Source: Apostichopus japonicus
Lineage: Eukaryota > Echinodermata > Holothuroidea > Aspidochirotida > Stichopodidae
Reading direction: 5' to 3'
Length of the DNA: 64,000 nt
Assembly (NCBI RefSeq): GCF_037975245.1
Contig: NC_092582.1
Coordinates: 26,538,077 to 26,602,076, forward strand
Part shown: positions 10,078 to 22,357 of the stretch, one piece after another
Numbering within the stretch: position 1 is the stretch's first letter
How the letters are laid out: the number at the start of each line of letters is the position of its first letter
Program-made: the position numbers and the translations under genes
The notes under the pieces: generated by a model
The model's database searches: none
Seen by the model: the letters and a program-made list of their open reading frames with translations, nothing else
What the model was told of the DNA's origin: nothing

Positions 10078-11088
10078 CTAACAATCTTCTTCCACTGGAG
10101 CATCAGTCTCATGGGCTTCTTCTTTTTTCTTTCTCACGAACATCATTTCTCGAACCACCACTCCCAGAACGGACAGTAACACCACGACCATCCCGGCACC
10201 ACTAATTAATCCAGGTGCGACGCCAAGAATTATTAGCTCTAAAAATATCGTAAAGGGAACTTGACTGGAATTAATCACAGAAACAAAGTAAGATTGTTTA
10301 GAAGCAGCAAGCGCGAACGATATTAGAGATTGAGCTAAGAAATTAAGCAAACCTATAAGAACTAGTGTAAAACGTACTTGGCCACAGGGTGGCAGCACCC
10401 AATCCTGCATAATACAGCCCGCCAACGCTGGTAAAACAGTACCGCATAGTGAATAATATAATACTATCTTCACTGCGTTTATCCCCATGAATCCCAAAAG
10501 TCGAATAAATATGGAAGTTAGAGCTGATAATAACATCGCAATGACTGCAGCTGCAACTGCAAATAGTTCCATTTTCTTATCCGTGTCGAGTGTCTCTGTG
10601 GGAAACAGAAATGGCGGTTGCGCAATGAGAAATATCCCTAAGATATTGATAACCATTAAACAAACATCGCATATATACAACCTCTCCCTCAGAATAATCC
10701 ATGCAAAGATACCGACAAAGACAGGAGCCCCAAAAACTATCGCATTGACCATTCCGGCCGACATATTGTAGACGGCAAAATATATCAGGCCTATAGCAAC
10801 CGTTCCAAATATGCCTCGTGAAAATAGTAATAAAGTCTCCTTCATCGAGTTGGTAGATATAATTGTTGTTTCCGAAAAGAATGAAACCATCACAGAGAAG
10901 AACCCTTGTAATAGAAATCTTAAGCAGACCACTTCTATCACTGGTAGCGAGTCTTTTAGCAGCTTCACGCAAACGGACTGTCCAGCGAAACACAAACTTG
11001 CCACAAATGCCGCAAAGAGTCCACGATGATCGAATATGCTGGTTTTAAGCCGTTTTATGGCCGGGACTCTCCCGTTGCCTTCCTCCAT
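10078..11088 (-). CDS. SLC35G1-like transporter of the drug/metabolite (EamA) superfamily
   Basis: A 336-residue multi-pass membrane protein encoded in one uninterrupted exon. I count ten hydrophobic segments, near residues 24-45, 49-72, 86-108, 111-133, 139-161, 174-198, 205-227, 237-260, 269-290 and 292-316, in the two five-helix EamA halves expected of the drug/metabolite transporter superfamily. The first half ends WIILRERLYICDVCLMVINI, the classic EamA loop with a glutamate between helices 4 and 5. Both termini are hydrophilic, with a basic N-terminus (IKRLK) and a C-terminal KKKEE cluster. Length and layout match the SLC35G group (human SLC35G1 type); the substrate is not established and cannot be read from sequence. 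The ATG at 11088 is the first in frame; the region just upstream has an AATAG|GG acceptor-like site near 11115, so a 5' UTR intron is possible. No frameshift or missing segment is seen. Confidence 0.88.
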   Translation of the reverse strand: MEEGNGRVPAIKRLKTSIFDHRGLFAAFVASLCFAGQSVCVKLLKDSLPVIEVVCLRFLLQGFFSVMVSFFSETTIISTNSMKETLLLFSRGIFGTVAIGLIYFAVYNMSAGMVNAIVFGAPVFVGIFAWIILRERLYICDVCLMVINILGIFLIAQPPFLFPTETLDTDKKMELFAVAAAVIAMLLSALTSIFIRLLGFMGINAVKIVLYYSLCGTVLPALAGCIMQDWVLPPCGQVRFTLVLIGLLNFLAQSLISFALAASKQSYFVSVINSSQVPFTIFLELIILGVAPGLISGAGMVVVLLSVLGVVVREMMFVRKKKEEAHETDAPVEEDC

Positions 11089-11479
11089 GATTCTGTCTCT
11101 CTCAAGGACGTTACCCTATTAAGAAAAAAGAAAGTAAAACATTTATAAGAAATCAAAACTATCATAAGCGTTTGATCAAATATTTCATGATTACACATTC
11201 TTTTCTTTCATCCATGAAGACTAATTATAGTCGGTATTATACACGTGATATGTAGGCACTGGACAGCTGAACAATTATCACATATGCAGGTATACCCTTA
11301 ATAACGTCATACTGATAAAAATGTAACGAAGGTTGATGTGACTGTGTTGAATGAATTACATTAAATTATATTTGGCTCTCAATACAATTAGTGTAAACCT
11401 CCGTGCAGTACTCAGATAAATACATAGCGTGGAAGATTATACCCGCACGCTAATTGAACAAACTACTTCAGGCTAATGA

Positions 11480-11512
11480 CTCTCCGTATACCCCCCCCCC
11501 CTCCTCCCTCCT
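11480..11512. repeat. C-rich tract
   Basis: A run of about 13 C followed by CTCCTCC repeats. It is simple sequence with G-quadruplex potential on the minus strand, in the stretch between the transporter and its candidate upstream exons. Confidence 0.7.
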
Positions 11513-11879
11513 CCCTTCACTTGGAAACAAATGTCCCTAAATACATCTATACGAGTATTATCGCCTACTCCAACGGTCCGTAAAATACGGTATGGGAAGC
11601 GGTTCTAAAGTGGGTCCAGAAAGATTTTCAGTCGAGAGAGATTTACAGTGGGCCGCGGAACCTTTTCGCTCGTCGAAAATTCCCGAGTGAGACAGTCGAT
11701 TATTAAAAGGTATTTTGCTTAACAACAAGTCATTAGTCCAAGGTAGCTTCCATGCATTCTGAGCATGCCTATAAGTGGTGGGGTGAAAGGTGGGGGTTTG
11801 GTGGGTCGTGGCTCTGTCCTCATGGAAGATCCTGGATCGTGGGTCTACAAGTTTGCAAAACCGCTGTTTTACTCTGCGC

Positions 11880-12194
11880 CAGAAACGTAGCCGAAGTGGT
11901 GGCAATGGGAGCAATCGCCCCCTCCCCTTGAGTAACCCGAAAAATGTTTACTTTAAAAGTTTTTTTTATTTTTTTTTTATCTTTCTAATGTCCCCATTAA
12001 GCCACCGTAGCTTCGTAAATATAATACTCTCATTATTGTTTATTTCCTGCAAGGTGAAAGGCATTTTGGGAAATCTTTTTCTAATTTGTACTGTGTACAT
12101 CATGTTATTGTTAAGTGTAATAATGCTCTATTTGGGAGAAGTGCCGCTTTGAAGATTCTGCTCCCTCTCTTTCAAATTTCTGGCTTCGTCCCTG
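11880..12194. mobile_element. Degenerate hAT-like MITE
   Basis: The left end reads CAGAAACGTAGCCGAAG and the right end, reverse-complemented, CAGGGACGAAGCCAGAA, matching at the CAG..ACG.AGCC core. The flanks share CTCTG immediately outside (CTCTGCGC on the left, CTCTGTAT on the right), which could be an eroded 8-bp duplication. A C-run (CGCCCCCTCCCC) follows the left end as in other copies of this family. Confidence 0.5.
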
Positions 12195-12357
12195 CTCTGT
12201 ATTGGTATGACGTAGTGGTTACTAAGTTCAATACAAAAAGTAGGCTATATACTACCTAAACTATATGCTAACTGGCTACCATGACAACCGTGTTGACCAC
12301 ATAAACATCTTTTAGAAGTGACTAAAGCGGGCGGATTTGAAATGCAGCAGCATTTTG

Positions 12358-12490
12358 ATTTGTGTCAATTCTCGATGACGTAGCTCCACACAAAACACAT
12401 CGTACAAATGTAGCTTCATACAAATCACATCCTAACATTGCAGCTCCATACAAAACACATCCTAACAAAAGAGCTCCATATAGCTTGACT
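12358..12490. repeat. Short tandem repeat, ~32 bp, four copies
   Basis: Phrases of the form TAGCTCCATACAAAACACAT, then CCTAACA, recur about every 32 bp with substitutions. A second repeat of about 45 bp follows at 12590-12712. Confidence 0.75.
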
Positions 12491-12589
12491 AGTAATATTC
12501 AATTTCCAAACGAGGAACATATTTTAAATATAGGCTATTGTTTGAAAAAAACGCGGTTGTGCTTTTCCATGTGAAAAATATCGTACGAC

Positions 12590-12712
12590 AAAGCGAAGTA
12601 ACATTCATGTACGAGGTTAAATGTCTCGCGAAGAAACTTTCATGTACCGGGCCAAATGTCTCGCGAAGTAACATTCGATCACGTACGGGGCCAAATGTCT
12701 CGCTTGATGTCA
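12590..12712. repeat. Tandem repeat, ~45 bp, three copies
   Basis: Three units each contain a CATGTACGGGGCCAAATGTC-like phrase followed by TCGCGAAG, at about 12600, 12645 and 12690. No coding or hairpin signal stands out. Confidence 0.75.
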
Positions 12713-13075
12713 GTATGAGTATACATTTTTATAATGATCATCTGCATTTAGTACCAGTTAGATGATTGATGACATTAGCACAATTAACATAGATGTCAAT
12801 CTGGAGTTTAGTCTCATAAACAGTAATAACTATCAGAGTTATTGATAATATTATCATAGGCTATGCATTTAAAGTGAAGCTTAATACACTGATCCCTGAA
12901 ACGGAAAACAGTGTAGGCTAGTTTTAACACCAAACCATGTTATGGGGTTCCCAAATACCTTTTGGATCCTTCCTCACCACCACCCCAACCCCCACACCTC
13001 TACACCCCAATATTTCTAACATCATGATTCATCTTCCACCAGTGTACTAATTGCATATTTAATATAAGTCATTAC

Positions 13076-13107
13076 CTGCAAAGCTGTATCAGTAACCAGT
13101 GCAGCCA
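13076..13107 (-). other. Candidate 32-bp non-coding mini-exon upstream of the SLC35G1-like gene
   Basis: On the minus strand a pyrimidine-rich acceptor (TCTTGTTTTCTTCAG) is followed by 32 bases and then a donor GCAG|GTAATG. The combination looks like a small exon. It is upstream of the transporter ATG, and a further donor-like site lies at 13583. Assigning it to that gene is inference. Confidence 0.3.
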
Positions 13108-13582
13108 CTGAAGAAAACAAGAGAATATTTCCAAACTATGTCATGCTTGTTAAGCTGAAGGTCACCGACAGTCCGTTATTTCTTAAATCCCACGTCACGG
13201 GTAACATATATATTGATTCCTTGTCTCGGATAGTACAATACACATAGATAGGTCTACCTTAGCAAATAGTAACCAGATCCAACGATACAATGAACTCAAA
13301 CCCTTCTCTCTCTTTCTCTGAGACTATCTCTTTCGGTAATTTCTGTGATTCTGTTACACCACACCGGTAACCGCGAATCAAACCGCTGGCTGTATAGGTT
13401 CTCCTGTACCTACCTGTCTGAGTGTAGTAGTAGTATATAGCCATACCTATTAATCCCAGGGATATTCCGGACTTTGAACATCCATTGTGAGTTCTAAACC
13501 CTGCGACAGTCTCTACAGCAAACAACAGTAGTAATAATTAAAGCTGCTGAAATGACCAAAAACTGATTGTTTATTTGCTTAC

Positions 13583-13620
13583 CTGAATGAGCACCAACTT
13601 ATCAGCGTATGTGTCAAGTT
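13583..13620 (-). other. Candidate 5' UTR exon end (donor) upstream of the SLC35G1-like gene
   Basis: The minus strand reads CTCATTCAG|GTAAGCAAA at 13583/13582, a near-perfect donor. Its exon's 5' limit is unknown; the right coordinate is arbitrary. It would fit as the first exon of the transporter gene, but no transcript evidence is available. Confidence 0.25.
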
Positions 13621-14080
13621 TGTTGCTTTCAAGAATCTGTAGCTATAAAAGTGTGAATCTCGTTCAATTGTTTGGGAAAACAATGCATGTGACGTCAGGA
13701 TGCAAAGTGACCTATGCCCTTCAATCGCTACAGGAAATGTTTGTTGCTATAACGAAGAATCAGCTATACCATGATACCAATCCACCACGAAGATGTATTC
13801 TATACCGCTGTGGTTTATAAAAGGAACATGGTAACAATAAATTCGAAATTTAGATTTGACATCCGAGATTTCAACAGTTAATATATAAACTCACTATTTA
13901 CGAACAAAAACTTTCTTCCGAAAAGTTGAAATTTAAGTTGCACATTAAAACTGAAGATTGTGCATTTTCTAACGTTTTTTCCGTAACATAGCAACAGAAG
14001 CGTCGCCATGGGACCTACATGGTAACTTATCCTAGCCTACATAATCTGTAGTCAAACTTTATTCCGTATGGCCAAACCAC

Positions 14081-14732
14081 AAGGGCGGCGGAACCGGGGG
14101 GCACAGGGGGCACGTGCCCCCCCCCCCACTTTTCCTCAGGTTAAAAATGTGCCCTTTTTCTACATAAAAATTGAGGTGTCTCAAGTTAGCAAGAGGCCAG
14201 GGAACCAGAATGAACACTCGGGAAGGGCCGTTTCCGGCCATCTGAGGGTATTGTAAAACCAAAAATTTTCTTGTACGCTCCGCGCCAACCGATGGTGGCG
14301 CTCCGCTCAGATAGTCGTGCCTTTACAACTTTGCAAATCCTGGCTACGCCCCTGACTTTTAATGAATTTCTGTGGGTCAAACTCAAAGCTATTTCGAATG
14401 GAAAAAAAATGTTAAGATATTAACAAGAAATAAACTCTAATTCGGAAATTCCTACATTAGCAACTAGCATGATTTCACCTCATTCTGTCTTCAAAGAAAA
14501 CTTGTTACTTGTTTCCTAATTTGTACATTGGATATTGCAGTGCTAGTATGCATTTTTTCCTTGAGGGTGGGGGGGGGGCGTTGATGGAGTGATGTGTATA
14601 CGCAAATAAGATAATACAATAAGAGTTATAAAGGGTACTAAATATCAGGCTGCATCAGACCAATCGAATTTCTGCAAAGTGCCCTTTGATGTCGGTGCCC
14701 CCCCCCAGATTAAAAGTGCTTCCGCCGCCCTT
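14081..14732. mobile_element. Non-autonomous DNA transposon flanked by GCCAAACCAC
   Basis: The ends are 13-bp perfect inverted repeats, AAGGGCGGCGGAA at 14081 and its complement ending at 14732. Identical 10-mers GCCAAACCAC sit directly outside at 14071-14080 and 14733-14742. Inside each end the similarity continues loosely into a G/C run and a GTGCCC phrase. The target region itself has further AGCCAAACCACATTATTCCG copies downstream, so part of the flank identity may come from a pre-existing repeat. A segment of the 6.9-kb hAT family is inserted inside. Confidence 0.75.
14200..14354 (-). mobile_element. Truncated hAT-family fragment nested inside the 14.1-kb element
   Basis: Reading the minus strand from 14354, the fragment starts CAGGGGCGTAGCCAGGATTT and continues into CGGAGCGCCACCATCGGTTG and GGCCGGAAACGGC, phrases also found at 6910-7040. 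Only one end is recognisable, so the copy is truncated. Confidence 0.7.
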
Positions 14733-14742
14733 GCCAAACCAC

Positions 14743-14830
14743 ATAATTGCTTATATAGCCAAACCACATTATTCCGTATAGATAAACCACATTATTCATA
14801 TATAGTTTAATCACATTTGCAAGCTTTTCA
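14743..14830. repeat. Short degenerate repeat of AACCACATTATTCCGTATA
   Basis: Three or four copies of an approximately 25-bp phrase flank the right side of the 14.1-kb element; one related copy lies on its left side. Confidence 0.6.
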
Positions 14831-15239
14831 AAAGAGTCTAGAAACTATATGCCCATTCATATTTATCGATATAGCAATTTCACTATCTGCTATGTCTATA
14901 GACACGTGTCACGTCTGTTTATGTATATACTAATTTTTTTCTTCATTATCGTGTATAAACCTATTGTTCTTTTCGCACCAACTGGTCATTAGCTTTGATA
15001 AACAACATATTTTGTATAGTGTCCATCATATGTCATTACTCCTCAGTTTTATTCATTATTACTTGTACTTCAGTTTTGTATGTCATATGACCGAGAAACC
15101 AATCTTTCTGCATAGCCCCACCAATCACAAACACATGAACCACACGTTTAGCTCACTTCAAAATTTGGATCAAGAAAAACTAATTGAGCCAGTTTTTAAC
15201 TCTATAGTAGTTGCGCCAAATAGCAACAGAATTTAGTCC

Positions 15240-17156
15240 CATATCTCAACCCCCCCCCCTCCCCCAATCAACAAACCAATAAACTTTTAGAATGAAATAC
15301 CAAATTATTTTCCAAAGGCAGGGGTAGGCATAAATGGAGATTCTGTAATAGTCTGGTTAAAGTCATTCGTTATTCTAACAGATGGGATGAATACTCGACA
15401 AGCTAAAGATCATGATGACACCCCTGTAGCGCATTACTTGAGTCTGCCCTTATAGGGGCGGGGTAAGGGGGGCTAGTATATGGCTCCGTCATTTACATAT
15501 TCCTTGAAACCATTGTGTTGGCTAAGCCAGGTAAAAGGTATAGCTTGTATGGTCAACTACAGGCCAATAATTACACAGATGTGAACATATGCTATATTTA
15601 TTATGACGTAACTAGTAACCCCGCTGGAGTGTGTTACCTATTTATATGTACCCCTGCATGTATCTATTTATATACTTACCCTTGCATGTGGTTTGACTGG
15701 TTTGCACTTCTGTGCCGGCTGATGAATTCCAGGATCATATTAATTTTTGAACACTTGAGCATACATATAGTTTATCATTATAATAATATATTTATTCCAA
15801 AAAAAAACCTATTAAATCAATCAAGTTAAGAGGATATTCATGTTATCAAATTCAGAGAGTATCTACTTTAAATGATTGAAGAAAAGAAGAACATTTTGGC
15901 GAAGAATGTTAAATAGGCTATGTGTACTTGTTTCACACACACACACATAATAGCAGCACAGTGGCAGGCTGTACATGAAAATCCTTTTACGACGGTGAGA
16001 CGGGGAGAAGGGGAGAAGGGGTGGGTGTCTGCAGATGAACAATAGTTTGGTGATTTCTGTGGTTTTAATAACGAGCTGCATAAGTTGAGTAGATTTTCAT
16101 CAATGTGGATGTCCCCTAACCTAATATGAATGACGGACGGAGTGAACGCCGTTCCCCACAGCCTTCTGTTGACGGGAGTATCTCACTTGAAAACCCCACT
16201 CGGAATAAATTGATGTCGAAGTCCATCTCCGAACCCTCAGGGGTACGGTGTAAGGAGATGGCATGAGGTATGTATGAACGCTCTATTTGCAAATTTTCCA
16301 ACGTTTTGGACAGAACCGACACACATGTTTTCGTATGACCCGAGGTATTAAGTTTTCTAATGTTTGTAAATGCTCGACCTTATTATAACCTGCATGGTGA
16401 TAGGCGAAATGAAATCTACAAACTTCTAGTTGGTACTCTTGAAAACTCACGGCTATAGATGAAATCTCTTGCGTAATACTGAATGAATGAATGAATGAAT
16501 TTGCATGCTTCACACACATAATCACATACCCACCCACTTAACCCCCCCCCCCCCCTCCCACACACACACACACCCGCGCGCAAGCACACACACCCAGACA
16601 TACACAAACTAAGTAACGGAGATCAAGGTCAACTTAAGTATAGACTTTCATCCGTTTTGTTATATTACCTTCGAACGAAAATAAGCATATAATGGCATGT
16701 AATCTCACTTATCCGTTTCTACAGCGTGCGCCTATTGATAGAACTCAACCATCAATATGTCGCCCCTATCGTTCTTGATATATGCACTAATCCGGTTGAA
16801 AAAGTCCTTCTGCAACGATACATTATTAAGCAATATTTTGAACGTAACGATTATGTGCTCGTATAAATCAAAGTATTAATTAAAAATGCAAAATTATACC
16901 GAAATAAGAATGGCTGTGTATAAAAAGATGTGCTTCGATACAATTTTAGAACGGATTGTTTTGGGAAGACTTTTGTCACGATTATTGCGTCATAGCGGAG
17001 TAGCATTCACGCAACATAGGAATTACATATATGAAGAGCAGACTGGCCATTTCTAAGGTGGTTTTCGGTTAGAATGGAATCTTAAAAAGGATATTACATT
17101 GAAGATTAACACATATGTTAAAATATTTAAAATCTGAAAATTTCCCTTTGTCCAAG
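15240..17156. other. No supported gene; simple repeats only
   Basis: AT-rich sequence with a C-run (15250-15267), a CA run near 15937, a GAAT run near 16482-16500 and a C/CA-rich tract at 16540-16600. Open frames here have no recognisable domain. Confidence 0.5.
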
Positions 17157-17465
17157 TGGTTACAAATGTGGCTAATAGATATTTCGAGCGTAATATGCTA
17201 TGTGAAACATTGTATAGAGGCTAATAGACATTCCGAGCGTAAAATGTTACGTCAAACATTATATATACAGGCTAACAGACATTTCGAGCGTAATATGCTA
17301 TGTGAAATGTTATATAGAGGCTAATAGACATTTCGAGAACCAAATGCTATGTAAAACGTTATACAGCGGTGAATAGACATTTCGAGCGTTAAATGCTTAC
17401 CTGTGTGAAAAGTTATATAGAGGCTAATTGACATTCCGAGCGTCCAATGCTGTGTGAAAAGTTTA
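17157..17465. repeat. Tandem repeat, ~60 bp, five to six copies
   Basis: The phrase GGCTAATAGACATTTCGAGC followed by GTAATATGCTATGTGAAA recurs with substitutions about every 58-65 bp. The units are moderately diverged. Confidence 0.85.
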
Positions 17466-19757
17466 AAAACCGATTTGTTCTTCTATTGTGGCAAGAAACT
17501 TTTATACTAAACATGCAGTTGCAGTTTGTACACTATAACTGGTTGAATACATTGTACCAGGTACACAATACCAGCAACTTGAGGTATAGCTACATACTAT
17601 AAGCTTGGAAACTAATTCTAATTGTTACGGGTAGTGTTTTATGTTGATACGAGTTTATAGTATTTAACTTTATCAACATTAAACTGTTATTAATCATGGA
17701 GTGGAGGTGGGGTCTTTATTGCAAAAACAGGGAAACAATGCAAAGCGAAACATTTAAATGAATAAATTGGAAAAAAATGTTACATTTCAGCAACGGAACA
17801 CGCTATCTAGATGGTTTGTATGTTGTTATTTGTTAGACTTCATTGTTCCTCGTCCCTTTAAGGTATCCTCTTGTGATGCATTATAAGCTGAAAATTGCAG
17901 CTCGGCTCCAGTTTCAGTCAAAAGTCATGTACGTAACCGAACGCCTCGGGCGCTATAGCATAGCTCTGGTTTAACGAATTAAAAGCATGCACCGTGACAT
18001 GGGTTGATTAATATATGTAAAATATGAAAGAATACAGGTATTGTATTATTGATTAAATCATAACATGAACATCTATTGACGAAGTTAGCTCAAATTGAAA
18101 GAGCGAGGGATATATACCAGCACAATAAAATACACCATCAACACTCATCGAAGAGATGCACAAGATATCGCTATATGTATACCGTAAGCAGGCGTCTATC
18201 ATGTCCACAGGGCGCTAAAGAGTTCAAAGGTCACTTGTCCTCTCTATGAACGCCAGAGAAACCCCAATTAATGTTGAGAAATGGCCAAAACATAAATATG
18301 CATATTTTAATCGCTTTTGGTATCGTTTAACAGTGTTTTGTGCCTAGCCAATGGTTGCCAAGATTCACGGTACTTGAATACAATTTGTTCGATAGATAGA
18401 CTATAGGCGTACGCAAACCCTGGGATATTCATCGGAAACTGCAATATATATAGAAGCTAGGATGCGCCCACATCGTGCCAAGTTAACGACCCTCTACACC
18501 AAGTAATCCCCTCCCCTCCCCCTCCCCCTCCCCATCCCCTCCCGCCCCCCTCCACCATGAAACACTGACATATTCAGTAAAGTAACAGCTTAATGACGCG
18601 ACAATTAGCAAACGCGGAATGGCATAGTCAAGCAAGATTACCTCTCCGAGTCCCTCCACAGAAATTTGTGCAAGATGGGATTCAAAGAGAAAACTTCATG
18701 GCGCGCTGCGCGATGGATCGCTCATATATTCAAGGCCTTACTTTCCTCCCTATTCATAAAGACCACACGATAGTTTTTGTCAAAACTTTAATCGAGCCGG
18801 GAGACGCCATCATTCCAAGAAGTGTAGTTTTGAAGTATCACTTATACACTGTGTGTAGCGACGAAGCAGGCATTCAATAACTACTCGACTACGACTCTAC
18901 TTCAGTATATGGAGTCACACTATAGGCACTCAGAAACGGTGGCGCTTAGAGATTTCAACCAGCTTATTTTCAGGATTTATTCAAACAACTTATCAGAAAA
19001 GCTTAAAGTTTTTACCACACACTATATAAGTTAACTTTTGGTCGGCCTTTTATTTCAGAATCTATTAAACACGTTAAAAGATACCTTTAGGCTGACCACT
19101 TTTGTATGTTATGACTTGACTAAAGACAACCGACGCGGGCCTCTTATTCCAAATTGGTGCGTTATTTATTATGACAAATATCCACTAGGCCTCAATCTCT
19201 CGCTATAGGTTACGCACCAGAACTACTTTTAACTTCGGAGTAATTATCTATTGAAACAACGGACGCGTATCAATCATATAGTTATGGAAGCGTCCAGCTG
19301 CTTGTTATAAAGTTCGTTATCTTTTGAGTTTACTGCAATTTATCATTTTATTGCAAAATGTTGAAATAATGACATTCCGATGAGAGCGGTATTCATCATT
19401 ATTTCTCAAAGTAAAGTTGAATTAACAATCATTTGAGAAATAGACATGCTGTCACCCTGCCGCACAATGTTGAATTCCTCACCTGTTTGCTTTAGGGAAG
19501 TTTTCGTATTGTTGCAAATATTTCACATTTTAACTGAACAGCTGAACATTTTGTTTAAAATTACCTCTATATTTACACAGAGATCTTAACATTTTGACGG
19601 TACGATAACGTTTCATATGAAGTAGATTTTTTCTTAACATTCCAGCTTGAAATAAGTAGCTGACGTCATCACCAAGTTTAGTTTAAGGGTCATTCCAGGA
19701 ATGTAGAATAAATAAACCTGACCTGCCCCAATTTTTTTAGCAATGATAAACCAATAC
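17466..19757. other. No supported gene
   Basis: AT-rich, apparently single-copy sequence. A C-rich tract (CCCCTCCCC repeats, 18508-18555) precedes a 95-codon open frame at 18593-18880 whose peptide I do not recognise and which has no flanking splice sites that I trust. Confidence 0.45.
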
Positions 19758-19760
19758 TAA

Positions 19761-20329
19761 GGGTGCTTTTACACTAGATCCGGATCAGATCTCGACGTTA
19801 GGATCTGATCCTGACGTCCAGATCACGGCTGTAGTGTAACCGCAGTTCAGATCCGGATCTGATCCCCCTAGTTTGATGCTGGCAGAGACCAGGATCTGAT
19901 CCGGACGTTGAGATTAATTTTGCAATGTGAACACTCCCGCATCAACAGTGACCCGAGATATCCAGGGACCTCATTACGTCACAAGTATTATCGCGTGAAA
20001 TTCCAGTCCTGTATCATGCATGTGCTAATTCCTACGTAGATTGAGCAGGGTGTGTGTGTGGATCGTATACATAGCGTAGCATTGAGACCCTAAGGCTATG
20101 TAACCATGACAACGAAAGTTTTGGAGCGTACGCACTACGCGATCCACGGCTGCCCGCATGACACATTATCAATCCGATTTTTTTTACCAACATCCGGTGA
20201 AAAGCCGGGGAGGATCAGAGTACGACTCAAGTGTAAATGCGTCCGGATCAATGCATAAGCTTATCCCATGGAGAGATGATCGTCTGATAACATCATGGGA
20301 TCTGATCCGGATCTAGTGTAAAAGCACGC
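19761..20329. mobile_element. PIF/Harbinger-like MITE with TAA target duplication
   Basis: The left end begins GGGTGCTTTTACACTAGATC and the right end, reverse-complemented, GCGTGCTTTTACACTAGATC; the match continues through CGGATCAGATC, giving about 31 bp with one mismatch. TAA directly flanks both ends (19758-19760 and 20330-20332). The interior is rich in GATCCGGATC and GGATCTGATCC phrases, several of them palindromic. A 3-bp TAA/TTA duplication with G-rich ends is the PIF/Harbinger pattern. No transposase is present. Confidence 0.85.
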
Positions 20330-21296
20330 TAACATGGTGGAAAAATGCACTTAAAACGTATTGATTTTGAAAAAAAATGATTGTGTAAACGTTATAACTG
20401 CAAACCAATTTCAAAGAGATTGCTAGTCAACGTGCCTAGTTAGTGTGTAGCCTTCAAGTATGTAGCCTTTAGTATGTAGCCTTCAAGAACAAGCCCATAA
20501 ACATGTGGCTTCTGTAACTGAAGTAACTTGAAGGGATATCTGAAAATTTGCATTTAACATGTAATTAATACTAATACAAAACTGTGTGGGCGATTAGGGT
20601 TAGGTTAGCGATATGTGGGCGATTAGGGCACGGAATGGAATGCTAATTAGTGCTAGTTAGTTATCAACTTTCCCATGCTGACAAAATCTCGGAGGTTGTA
20701 ATTTAATTTAATAAATTGAAATTGTTTCTTGGGAAACATTCGGTGGGTTTCATAAATTTATCGGCGGTTAACTACCATAAGGTTCTTTAATTCGGTGTAC
20801 CATATATGGAACCGGTAGTCGCGGTTGAAACACGGTTGGAAACGGACTGGGAATGTATAACTGGGCGGGGGAGGGGCGGGAGGGGGAGGAGTGGGGTGCT
20901 CTATGACCCTCAGTAAGTTGTTCTATTCTGCTTTTAACAAACAATTGTTGTATACGCGAAATGAAACACGTTCTCAAGATTCTTACATTTTGGAATATTT
21001 TTCTCCTTTTTCTACTTAAATAATATATATTGACGCAAACGATTACATAACTTGTACAGTCGCTAGGAATCGACAGAAAGTAATAAAAACCATCATAATG
21101 TGCAAATTGTAGGTAATATTTATGTCACACTGCCAGTGTGAAATACATCAGGGAGCTCTGAATGCATTGATACAGCAAGAAATAATCAGTAAATTTTACA
21201 TGATTTTATAACTCTCAGACTGTTATAAGAATATTGTTACCCAGCTTGTGTTACAACAATTACAGAATAGAACAGAATTCTATCAATAGCATACAA

Positions 21297-21850
21297 TCTG
21301 ATGAATGAACCTATTCGAGTGTGTGGCACACCAATTCCATGGCTAAGGTTTAATCATATAACTCCCAACCTGATGAATGAACCTATTCCAGTGTGTAGCA
21401 CACCAATTCCATGGCTAAGGTTATAATCATATATCTCCCAACCTGATGAATGAACCTATTCCAGTGTGTGGCACCAATTCCATGGCTAAGGTTATAATCA
21501 TATAACACCAACCCGATGAATGAAACTATCCCAGTGTGTAGCACACCAATTCCATGGCTAAGGTTATAAACATATAACACCAACCCGATGAATGAAACTA
21601 TTCCAGTGTGTGACACACCAATTCCATGGCTAAGTTTTCAATCATATAACTCCCAACCTGATGAATGAACCTATTCCAGTGTGTGGCACCAATTCCATGG
21701 CTAAGGTTTTAATCATATATCTCCCAACCTGATGAATGAACCTATTCCAGTGTGTGGCACACCAATTCCATGGCTAAGGTATAATCATATAGCTCCCAAC
21801 CCGATCAATGAAACTATTCCAGTGTGTGGCCCGCATGGCAAAGGTTTAGT
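21297..21850. repeat. Tandem repeat, ~62-82 bp, eight copies
   Basis: The phrase CCAATTCCATGGCTAAGG recurs at about 21330, 21406, 21475, 21547, 21629, 21691 and 21766, with a degenerate last unit near 21835. Each unit also carries GATGAATGAACCTATTCCAG. The array lies just downstream of the GPCR gene, between about 500 and 1060 bp beyond its stop codon. Confidence 0.9.
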
Positions 21851-22357
21851 CTTAAGTATATAAGCATACCAATATACAAATATAATGTGTAAAAAAGCCA
21901 TAACTGAAAGAAACTGCTAGACTAGCTGTTCATTTAATAACTACTCTGGATCTATCTCTTATAATGTTCTATAAATCTCTGTATGTAATCAAGTTACACG
22001 ATTGTTATAGAGGGAGACATTCTACTATAGTCAATCTTTACGTATCTGTTAGCATATGCATAGTCAACAGCCACTTTTAAGAGGTAGTGCTCTGTTCTTC
22101 ATGATTTCGCCCCAGAGAATGAAGTGTACATGATCCCACCAGAGCTATTGCATCTCCCGATTTTCATGGTTTGCTTTCTGGGATCAGATGCTAACGCTTG
22201 GACGATATTTCAGTGTTTAAATTACTTCGCTTTGTTTTCAGAAAAAAAACACAAGTTACGTAGTAACTGCATAAGTCAATGTAGTAAGTATCATTGACAC
22301 CCAGCAACGGGAGTTCAATTAAGAGACTGCATCGCAACTGTTCGTTAATCAAGATGA

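Noticed and set aside
10487-11048. Plus-strand and alternative-frame open frames of 61-138 codons within 10.1-11.1 kb
   Set aside because: They are shadows of the SLC35G1-like coding sequence, which has ten membrane segments in the correct family layout.
18593-18880. 95-codon open frame on the plus strand
   Set aside because: No recognisable domain, no trusted splice sites, and a simple C-rich tract just upstream.
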